Part shown: positions 1 to 5,186 of the stretch, in pieces
Position numbering within the stretch: the stretch's first letter is position 1
Layout of the letters: each line of letters starts with the position of its first letter
NCBI GenBank assembly: GCA_937893815.1
Contig: CALCSH010000277.1
Span: 1 to 8,898 of the forward strand
Direction of reading: 5' to 3'
From: an uncultured Anaerolineae bacterium
GTDB taxonomy: Bacteria > Chloroflexota > Anaerolineae > Anaerolineales > UBA11858
DNA length: 8,898 nucleotides
Made by a program: the position numbers and the translations under genes
Notes under the pieces: generated by a model
Database searches by the model: none
The model's input: only the letters and a program-made list of their open reading frames with translations
Told to the model about the DNA's origin: nothing

Positions 1-183
1 ACCGAGCAGAAGAATATTGACAATAAAAAAGATCACCATCAACGACAGTTCTGGTGGGCTATACAAGCGCTTTCCATCAAATAGAGAATTTGTCACCGGC
101 GAAAGGATATAAAAGACGCCCCGTAAAATTACATACCAGCGAAACACTTGCAGCAATCCCGGTTCAAGGTGGCTCTTATTCAT
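1..183 (-). CDS. N-terminus of a membrane protein, possibly a sensor kinase (partial, runs off left edge)
   Basis: An open frame on the minus strand starts at the ATG at 183-181 and stays open for 61 codons to the window edge. The translation begins MNKSHLEPGLLQVFRW and contains two hydrophobic stretches, about residues 15-31 and 46-60, separated by a polar segment with Lys, Arg and Pro. In-frame ATGs also lie at 192, 195 and 210. None has a clear Shine-Dalgarno site, so the start is uncertain by a few codons. The opening (E-x-G-L-L-x-V-F-R-W) resembles, from memory, the start of multi-pass sensor histidine kinases in Chloroflexota, but no kinase domain is visible. The gene is divergent from the exporter operon, so a regulatory link is plausible but inferred. 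It could equally be another polytopic membrane protein. Confidence 0.55.
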   Translation of the reverse strand, partial: MNKSHLEPGLLQVFRWYVILRGVFYILSPVTNSLFDGKRLYSPPELSLMVIFFIVNILLLG

Positions 184-241
184 GGTTTCCATCATAGCAT
201 AAAACCATCACGGGCAGCTATATATCCGAGTCACACACGAA

Positions 242-257
242 TATGACCGCGGTCATA
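242..257. promoter_or_regulatory. Perfect 16-bp palindrome, candidate operator
   Basis: TATGACCGCGGTCATA is identical to its reverse complement over all 16 bases. It lies between two divergent genes, 58 bp upstream of the minus-strand start at 183 and four bases before a TTGAAA hexamer on the plus strand. Palindromes of this size in divergent promoters are typical binding sites for dimeric repressors such as TetR-type proteins. No such regulator gene is in the window, so the cognate protein is unknown. Confidence 0.45.
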
Positions 258-370
258 CGTTTGAAAGCGGCCCATTGACTGCACTCACTATCACGAAAAA
301 TATGGCTTTGGTATCGTTGGGGGGAAAACCAAAACAACAGACCTATCAACGAGCAACGCTAAAAAAAAAT

Positions 371-479
371 GGCTCTTTGAGACTTTGCGTGGAGGTTCCC
401 AGATTTGGGGGTGTGGCGGGTGTGAAACACCCGCCACACCCCCAAATCTGGGCTTTACCTTGCGAAATCTCAGAGACCC
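371..479. repeat. 109-bp palindromic element with a perfect 26-bp stem and GAA loop
   Basis: The core is a perfect inverted repeat: the left arm 398-423 pairs with the right arm 427-452 around the loop GAA (424-426). Symmetry continues outward without gaps but imperfectly. GGCTCTTTGAGACTTTGC (371-388) matches the reverse complement of 462-479 at about 15 of 18 positions. The G-rich strand is on the left. There is no T-run directly after the stem on the plus strand; on the minus strand the outer palindrome is followed by nine T residues (369 to 361). It resembles a REP/MITE-like dispersed element and would form a very stable hairpin in the adaptor gene's 5' leader if transcribed. Compare the element at 5014-5143. 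Confidence 0.85.
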
Positions 480-536
480 AAAAGAATTGGGTGCCATGCG
501 TAGTATCTTGGAAGCGATTGGCACGAGGAACAAAAC

Positions 537-2153
537 ATGAAACGATTGCAAGCCTTTCTCAGAGAAAAAAAGCTGTGGAATAAGAAGGTTCTCTGGATAA
601 CGATTGTCGTAGTCGCTGCGCTGGGGGCGGGCGGATACTATTTGGTGAGCGCGGGAGCTGCCACCAATGCTGTAGCGAACGAAGCGGCATTACAAACCGC
701 GGTAGCACGCCGTGGCGATTTGCTGATCTATGCCAGCGCCTCCGGTGCCGTGGTGGCATCTGCTGAAGTTAGCTTGGGCTTCGAAGAGTATGGCACACTC
801 AGTGAATTGCTGTTTGATCTGGGTGATGTCGTTTCTGCCGGTGATGTGCTAGCGATGCTCGAAACCGAAGATACACCCGAGTCCATTGCGGCGGAAGTTG
901 CCCAGGCTCAATTGGATGTACTGGAAGCCCAAAAGGTACTCGACGACCTGTATAAAAATGCCGATAAAGATGCCGCCACAGCTCTGATTGCCGTTGAAGA
1001 TGGGCAAATTGCCCTCGATGATTTGCTCAACTCCGATACACAACAGGCCGAAGCCTGGCAAGCGTTGATGGCTGCAAAGGAAACTGTGAATGATGCGGAA
1101 TCGGCCTATTACAATACGCGTTCAACTGCGGGCCAGGCCGATATTGATGCCGCTTGGGCGCAGGTTGTTCTCTCTCAAGATGCATTGGAACGCGCCCAGC
1201 AAAATTATGTCCCTTATGCCAGTAAAGCGGATAGCGACCTGACCAAAGCCAATTTTCAGGCGCAGCTTTCTGCGGCCCAGCAAAACTATGATGAAGCTGT
1301 GCGTAACTATAACGCCATGACCAGCACTGGCAGCGAGACCGATCAATCCATTGCGGATGCTGAACTGGCGACCGCCAAAGCACAATTAGCCGACGCTCAA
1401 CGCGCCTGGGAACGCGCCAAAGAAGGCCCATCGGCGGGCGAAATTGCGCTGGCGGAAGCTGAACTGGCGTTGGCACAGGCCGAATGGGAGCGGCTTAAGA
1501 ATGGGGCTGATCCCGAAGATGTGGCGCTATCCGAAGCTGAGTTGGCAAATGCGCGCGCCAACCTGGCCCTGGCACTCGAAAAACAAGCTGTGGTCAAGTT
1601 AGTCTCTCCTATGGCTGGCACCATCGTAGAAATCTCCGCTGAGGTGGGCGAAACACTGACCGCCGATACGAAGTTCATCACCGTTGCCGATTTGAATCAG
1701 CCAAGACTGGAAGTCTATCTCGATGAAACAGATATAGAAAACGTGGCTGTGGGTTATGAAGTTGAAGTGGTTTTCGATGCTTTTCCTGATGATATTTTTA
1801 CCGGGAAAGTTATTGAAGTCGATCCCAGTTTGTATGAATCGGGTAATGTCACCACGATTAAGACGCTAGTTGAACTGAATGCCGATTCCTTCTCAAAGCC
1901 GCGGGAACTGCCCATCGGGCTAAATGCCTCTGTGGATGTGATTGGCGGGCGCGCCCAAAATGCTGTACTGGTTCCGGTAGAAGCCCTGCGTGAACTTGGC
2001 CCCGATGAATATGCCGTCTTTGTCGTCGGTGACGATGGCGAACCCAAGCTGCGTATGGTCGAAGTTGGCATCATGGATTACACCTTTGCTGAAATCATCT
2101 CTGGCCTGGAAGCAGGAGAGATCGTGACGACCGGGATTGTGGCAACGGAGTAA
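537..2153 (+). CDS. HlyD/MacA-family adaptor subunit of an ABC exporter
   Basis: This 538-residue protein is the extracytoplasmic adaptor of a MacAB/YknXYZ-type exporter. A basic N-terminus is followed by one membrane anchor (about residues 18-38). The first half of the lipoyl-like barrel-sandwich domain is at about 68-110. A very long Ala/Glu/Gln-rich coiled-coil hairpin spans about 115-350, and the second lipoyl half at 352-385 includes SPMAGTIVEI and GETL. A beta-barrel domain (about 388-455) and a membrane-proximal domain ending in GLEAGEIVTTGI complete the protein. There is no lipobox. A GAGG Shine-Dalgarno (525-528) lies eight bases before the ATG. The protein is much longer than E. coli MacA (about 370 residues), mostly because of the hairpin, which contains a 26-residue internal duplication (W291 and W317). 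It heads a four-gene co-directional cluster with the ATPase and permease. The substrate cannot be deduced. Confidence 0.93.
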   Translation: MKRLQAFLREKKLWNKKVLWITIVVVAALGAGGYYLVSAGAATNAVANEAALQTAVARRGDLLIYASASGAVVASAEVSLGFEEYGTLSELLFDLGDVVSAGDVLAMLETEDTPESIAAEVAQAQLDVLEAQKVLDDLYKNADKDAATALIAVEDGQIALDDLLNSDTQQAEAWQALMAAKETVNDAESAYYNTRSTAGQADIDAAWAQVVLSQDALERAQQNYVPYASKADSDLTKANFQAQLSAAQQNYDEAVRNYNAMTSTGSETDQSIADAELATAKAQLADAQRAWERAKEGPSAGEIALAEAELALAQAEWERLKNGADPEDVALSEAELANARANLALALEKQAVVKLVSPMAGTIVEISAEVGETLTADTKFITVADLNQPRLEVYLDETDIENVAVGYEVEVVFDAFPDDIFTGKVIEVDPSLYESGNVTTIKTLVELNADSFSKPRELPIGLNASVDVIGGRAQNAVLVPVEALRELGPDEYAVFVVGDDGEPKLRMVEVGIMDYTFAEIISGLEAGEIVTTGIVATE

Positions 2154-2230
2154 GGTGAGTAGGGATTAGGAAGCAACTTCAAAAACATCCCTGATACCCG
2201 ATACTTGATCCCTGATCCCTGATCCCTGAC
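2154..2230. repeat. Heptanucleotide repeat spacer between adaptor and ATPase genes
   Basis: A G-rich stretch right after the stop (GTGAGTAGGGATTAGG) leads into AAGCAACTTC and then six in-phase heptads at 2189-2230: CCCTGAT, ACCCGAT, ACTTGAT, CCCTGAT, CCCTGAT and CCCTGAC. The last three are nearly perfect tandem copies. The layout, G-rich then TAGGAA then C-rich, recurs in the next two spacers. It resembles the short tandemly repeated repetitive (STRR) heptamers described in cyanobacteria. The downstream Shine-Dalgarno (AAAGGA, 2234-2239) lies just outside it. Confidence 0.8.
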
Positions 2231-2247
2231 GTAAAAGGAACATTATT

Positions 2248-2964
2248 ATGACCAGTTCACAACCCATCATCCAAACCACCAACATCACCAAAGTGTATGG
2301 CATGGGCGATGCCCAGGTACGCGCGTTGGATGGCGTTGATCTTGAAATTGGCGAAAATGAATTTGTCGCCATAATGGGGCCATCGGGTTCAGGCAAAAGC
2401 ACGGTTATGAATATTCTCGGCTGCCTCGACCGCCCTACCTCGGGCCAGTATTTTCTCGCCGGGGAAGATGTCAGTCAATTCGACAAAACCCAACTCGCCA
2501 TCATCCGCAACGAGCGCATCGGCTTCGTCTTTCAGAGTTTCAACCTGTTGGCGCGTACCACCGCCCTCGAAAATGTACTTCTGCCCACACTTTATAATCG
2601 CGGCGAAGAAAAAGAAGAATCTGAATACCAGCAAAAAGGTATTGCCGTGCTGGAATCGGTGGGCCTGGGCGATCGTCTTCACCACCAACCCCATGAGATG
2701 TCTGGCGGGCAAATTCAACGTGTGGCCATCGCCCGCGCCCTGATCAACGATCCGGTCATTATTTTGGCCGATGAACCCACCGGCAACCTGGATAGCAAAT
2801 CGGGCGCAGAAATTATGGATGTGCTCACTGCCTTGCACGCCCAGGGCAGCACGATCGTGATGGTAACGCATGAAGATGAAATTGCCGAATACGCCCAGCG
2901 CGTGATTCGCTTTCGTGATGGCGTGATTGAGACCGATAAGATGAATGGGAATAAAGGCAATTAG
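2248..2964 (+). CDS. MacB/LolD-type ABC transporter ATP-binding protein
   Basis: This 238-residue cytoplasmic ATPase powers the exporter. All canonical motifs are present: Walker A GPSGSGKST (44-52), Q-loop Gln96 in VFQSFNLL, signature MSGGQIQRVAIARAL (151-165), Walker B IILADEP with catalytic Glu176, D-loop GNLD, and H-loop His208 in MVTHE. The INLGCLDRPTSG-like segment (actual sequence ILGCLDRPTSG, 56-66) and LADEPTGNLD are typical of the MacB/LolD/FtsE group. Length is normal for a stand-alone ATPase; proteobacterial MacB instead fuses this domain to the permease. AAAGGA (2234-2239) is a well-placed ribosome binding site eight bases before the ATG. A short acidic/basic insert (EEKEESE, 120-126) sits between the Q-loop and the signature. 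Function as an active ATPase is strongly supported. Confidence 0.96.
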   Translation: MTSSQPIIQTTNITKVYGMGDAQVRALDGVDLEIGENEFVAIMGPSGSGKSTVMNILGCLDRPTSGQYFLAGEDVSQFDKTQLAIIRNERIGFVFQSFNLLARTTALENVLLPTLYNRGEEKEESEYQQKGIAVLESVGLGDRLHHQPHEMSGGQIQRVAIARALINDPVIILADEPTGNLDSKSGAEIMDVLTALHAQGSTIVMVTHEDEIAEYAQRVIRFRDGVIETDKMNGNKGN

Positions 2965-3030
2965 GGATCAGGTAATCAGGCGCGTAGGAAACATCCCCTA
3001 ATCACCCAATTCCTAATTGCCGAATTACCG
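2962..3030. repeat. Degenerate 7-8-bp repeat spacer between ATPase and permease genes
   Basis: Starting at the ATPase stop codon, a G-rich part (GGGATCA, GGTAATCA) is followed by CGCGTAGGAAACAT and then C-rich units: CCTAATCA (2997-3004), CCCAATT (3005-3011), CCTAATTG (3012-3019) and CCGAATTA (3020-3027). The order matches the other two operon spacers, but the unit is different and varies between 7 and 8 bp. The two halves are roughly complementary, so the RNA could fold into an imperfect hairpin. The permease start downstream has only a poor Shine-Dalgarno (AAAGAAACC). Confidence 0.65.
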
Positions 3031-3042
3031 AACAAAGAAACC

Positions 3043-4272
3043 ATGAAACCAAAAAAAGTTATCACCATCGCCTGGAAGGGCCTTGTAAAAAATAAACTTC
3101 GCTCCTTGCTGACGATGCTGGGCGTGATCATCGGTGTGGCAGCGGTCATCATTATGATCGCCATCAGCGCCGGGGCAGAAGCCACCATTGAAGAAGAAAT
3201 CATCAGCCTGGGTTCCAACCTGATTTTCGTGCAGGCCAACTTCACCCGCGGCGGCCCTGGTTCCGAACCCAGCAGCGGCGGACTCGTTTACGACGACGCC
3301 TTTGCCATTGCCGATGAAGTCAACGGCGTTGCTGGTGTGGTTGTAGAGCAATCCAGCAGCGAAACCGTCAAGGCCGGTAGTATCAGTATCGATGGCGTTT
3401 CGGTACTCGGTTCCACCGAAGATCTGCCCTCGGTGCGCGATATCGAGATTGCCCAGGGGCGATATTTCACTCAGGATGAAATTGACCGCAAGCATAAAGT
3501 CATCGTCCTGGGGGCCAGCCTGGCTGAAGAACTCTTCGGCGATAACCCACCCGTAGGGCAAACGGTCACCGTGGGCACCACGAAATTCGCGGTGATTGGG
3601 GTCTTTGCCGAAAAAGGACTGGTCGGCGATGTCGATTATGATGCCCGCATCTACATGCCGATTACGGTCGTCTTCCAAAAATTCACTCCCTCGCAGTTCG
3701 CCCGTATGATCGGCGACCGCGTGCGCCTGATTTATGTTGAAGTCGCCGAAGATGCCGAACAGAATGACGTAATTTTGCAAATTGAACTTTTGCTTGCCAA
3801 ACGCCACGATGTCAGCCTGGATGAACCCGACTTTTCCATCACGACCCAGCAAGACATCATCACCACCCAGGAAGCTACCACCGAAGCCTTCCGCAACTTG
3901 CTGGCCTGGGTCGCCGCCGTTTCGCTGATCGTGGGCGGTATCGGTATCATGAATATCATGATGGTCAGCGTGACAGAACGCACCCGCGAGATCGGTATCC
4001 GCCAATCGATCGGAGCCAGCCCCAATGATATCCGTATGCAGTTCCTCACCGAGGCGCTGCTGCTCAGCTTGGTCGGTGGCCTGATCGGCATCTTTGTCGG
4101 TGTCGGCGGCTCCTGGCTTTTCAATATCACCGGTGGCATGCGTACCGTCATCGTCCCAAGTTCAATCCTATTGGCATTCGGATCTTCCGCGGCGGTTGGT
4201 ATTTTCTTTGGCTATTATCCAGCCAATAATGCCGCTCAGCTTGACCCGATTGAAGCCTTGAGACATGAGTAG
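3043..4272 (+). CDS. MacB/FtsX-type ABC transporter permease
   Basis: This 409-residue membrane subunit of the exporter has the classic four-helix MacB/FtsX topology. The first transmembrane helix (about 21-43) follows the amphipathic WKGLVKNKLRS segment. A large extracytoplasmic MacB-type core domain (about 45-282) includes IAQGRYFTQDE and VIGVFAEKG. The FtsX domain has helices at about 286-309, 335-358 and 371-393. The cytoplasmic loop TERTREIGIRQSIGAS (311-326) is the family hallmark for coupling to the ATPase, and the protein ends with DPIEALRHE, as is usual. Such permeases work as mechanotransducers with an adaptor rather than as classic substrate channels. The ATG at 3043 is the best start because it precedes the conserved N-terminal helix, although its ribosome binding site is weak. 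A tandem heptamer array overlaps the last two codons. Confidence 0.95.
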   Translation: MKPKKVITIAWKGLVKNKLRSLLTMLGVIIGVAAVIIMIAISAGAEATIEEEIISLGSNLIFVQANFTRGGPGSEPSSGGLVYDDAFAIADEVNGVAGVVVEQSSSETVKAGSISIDGVSVLGSTEDLPSVRDIEIAQGRYFTQDEIDRKHKVIVLGASLAEELFGDNPPVGQTVTVGTTKFAVIGVFAEKGLVGDVDYDARIYMPITVVFQKFTPSQFARMIGDRVRLIYVEVAEDAEQNDVILQIELLLAKRHDVSLDEPDFSITTQQDIITTQEATTEAFRNLLAWVAAVSLIVGGIGIMNIMMVSVTERTREIGIRQSIGASPNDIRMQFLTEALLLSLVGGLIGIFVGVGGSWLFNITGGMRTVIVPSSILLAFGSSAAVGIFFGYYPANNAAQLDPIEALRHE

Positions 4273-4327
4273 GGAGTAGGGAGTAGGGAGTAGGAAGCTC
4301 TACTCCTTACTCTTTTACTCCCTACTT
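4267..4327. repeat. Perfect GAGTAGG heptamer array with complementary C-rich array (hairpin)
   Basis: Four perfect tandem copies of GAGTAGG (4267-4294) are followed by the centre AAGCT and four C-rich heptads: CTACTCC, TTACTCT, TTTACTC and CCTACTT (4300-4327). The first copy includes the permease's last Glu codon and its stop codon. The reverse complement of the C-rich half matches the G-rich half along its length with one single-base shift, so the pair forms a long imperfect hairpin between permease and lipoprotein genes. It resembles cyanobacterial STRR heptamers. Confidence 0.9.
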
Positions 4328-4347
4328 CACACCCAAAAGGAAATATT

Positions 4348-5010
4348 ATGAAAAAAATAATCTTGACTCTCACCACCCTGACCTTTGTGTTGATCCTGTC
4401 CGCCTGTGGTGGCTCTACCCCCGAGGCAGAAAGCACCGCCAATGCGCTCACCAGCACCGGGGAAGCAGACCTGTCTGTAGATACGCAGCTTGCCCTGGGC
4501 AGTGTGAAGCTTGATGAAGGCGAAAACGCCATCGACGCGGCGCAGGCCGCCGAGTTGCTTCCGTTGTGGAAAGCACTGCGCAGTTTCAGCGGGAGCGATA
4601 TTACAGCCCCCGAAGAAGTGAGTGCGGTCATCGCTCAAATTGAGGCGACGATGACCAGCGCACAAATCGAAGACATTAAATCCATGCAGCTCTCCCGCGA
4701 AGATTTTGCCAGTGTATACGAAACATTGGGAATCGAAATAGCTTTTGGCAGTGGAGATATAACCCCTGAATTGCAAGCTACCATGCAAGCCGCCCGGGCG
4801 AGCGGCGAAGCGCCTCCCGAAGGCTTTGGCGGTGGTCAAGGTGGCGGACAGGGCATGGGCGGCGGCCCCGGTGGTGGGGAGACCGCTTTAGACCCCGCTG
4901 CTCGTGAAACCGCAATCGCCGAACGTGGTGGCACGCGCGGCGCGGGCGTGGGCATTAACACGGCCCTGCTTGATGCGATTATCGAATTCCTGGAATCTAA
5001 AATTCAGTAG
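4348..5010 (+). CDS. Small lipoprotein accessory to the exporter operon, function unknown
   Basis: This 220-residue protein has a clean lipoprotein signal: MKKIILTL, a hydrophobic core, and lipobox LSAC with Cys20. The mature chain is Ser/Thr/Glu-rich to about residue 60. A helical, Ala/Glu-rich region follows (about 62-125, with LLPLWKALRSF and MTSAQIEDIKSMQ), then a glycine-rich linker (159-177) and a C-terminal helical tail (203-219). The MTSAQIEDI segment recalls the LTxxQ-type helices of Spy/CpxP-like periplasmic proteins, but the resemblance is weak. A good ribosome binding site (AAAAGGAA, 4335-4342) lies upstream. Its position directly after the permease suggests a role with the exporter, for example as substrate chaperone, sensor or assembly factor; this is inference. 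No catalytic motif is visible. Confidence 0.88.
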   Translation: MKKIILTLTTLTFVLILSACGGSTPEAESTANALTSTGEADLSVDTQLALGSVKLDEGENAIDAAQAAELLPLWKALRSFSGSDITAPEEVSAVIAQIEATMTSAQIEDIKSMQLSREDFASVYETLGIEIAFGSGDITPELQATMQAARASGEAPPEGFGGGQGGGQGMGGGPGGGETALDPAARETAIAERGGTRGAGVGINTALLDAIIEFLESKIQ

Positions 5011-5013
5011 CAA

Positions 5014-5143
5014 CGTAGACTCTACTGCAAAAAGCCGATGACGGAGATGTCCGCCGGAATATATGGGGGCGGTGGCGAAGCCACCACCCCCATATATTCC
5101 GGCGGGAACACCTGCACGGTAGTTTTTTTCAGTGGAGTCAACG
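5014..5143. repeat. 130-bp palindromic element with 26-bp stem and GAA loop at operon end
   Basis: The core left arm 5051-5076 pairs with 5080-5105 around GAA (5077-5079), with a single C/A mismatch. Outer arms 5014-5033 and 5124-5143 pair at 17 of 20 positions plus one G-T, and include an A5 run on the left and a T7 run (5123-5129) on the right. The connecting segments are only loosely complementary. Core geometry (26-3-26), loop sequence and G-rich-left orientation equal those of the element at 371-479, although the stem sequence differs. It begins three bases after the lipoprotein stop. It may also end transcription of the exporter operon, but the T-run is 17 bases away from the core stem, so it is not a textbook terminator. 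Confidence 0.85.
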
Positions 5144-5150
5144 TATAATT

Positions 5151-5186
5151 ACAGGTGACGGTTATTCGCATATAATCGTCACCTGT
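5151..5186 (+). promoter_or_regulatory. Candidate promoter framed by a 10-bp inverted repeat
   Basis: ACAGGTGACG (5151-5160) and CGTCACCTGT (5177-5186) are perfect inverted copies separated by 16 bases. A consensus -10 box, TATAAT, sits at 5171-5176 between them, with a weak -35-like TTACAG (5149-5154) at 16-bp spacing. The expected transcription start, about 5182-5184, falls in the right arm, one to three bases before the GTG at 5185. A dimer binding the repeat would cover the promoter. A second TATAAT at 5144-5149 lacks a recognisable -35. Confidence 0.5.

Larger units (their letters stand above)
184..536. other. Divergent intergenic region without a gene
   Basis: This 353-bp gap separates the leftward membrane protein from the rightward exporter operon and should contain both promoters. 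It holds the perfect palindrome at 242-257 and the long palindromic element at 371-479. Possible -35-like hexamers for the operon are TTGAAA (261-266) and TTGACT (275-280), but neither has a good -10 box at normal spacing, so no promoter is called. A run of nine A residues (361-369) lies just left of the long palindrome. The 102- and 86-codon open frames crossing this gap read through the palindrome on both strands and are not considered genes. Confidence 0.6.

Noticed and set aside
398..452. Intrinsic terminator on the plus strand
   Set aside because: The stem is perfect but is followed by CTTTACCTTGCG, not a T-run, and it lies upstream of the operon rather than after a plus-strand gene.
275..583. 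102-codon frame on the plus strand and the 86-codon frame opposite it (291-551)
   Set aside because: Both are created by the palindrome at 371-479, so their peptides are near copies of each other. They overlap the adaptor start and show no domain or good start signal.
1027..1476. Minus-strand frames opposite the adaptor coiled coil
   Set aside because: They are shadows of repetitive Ala/Glu codons. The sense frame carries the HlyD-family domains.
2189..2230. CRISPR-like array in the heptamer spacers
   Set aside because: Units of 7 bp follow each other directly without unique spacers and are far too short for CRISPR repeats.
3025..4005. 326-codon minus-strand frame opposite the permease
   Set aside because: The plus-strand permease is unmistakable. 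The antisense frame arises from its codon composition and has no recognisable domain.
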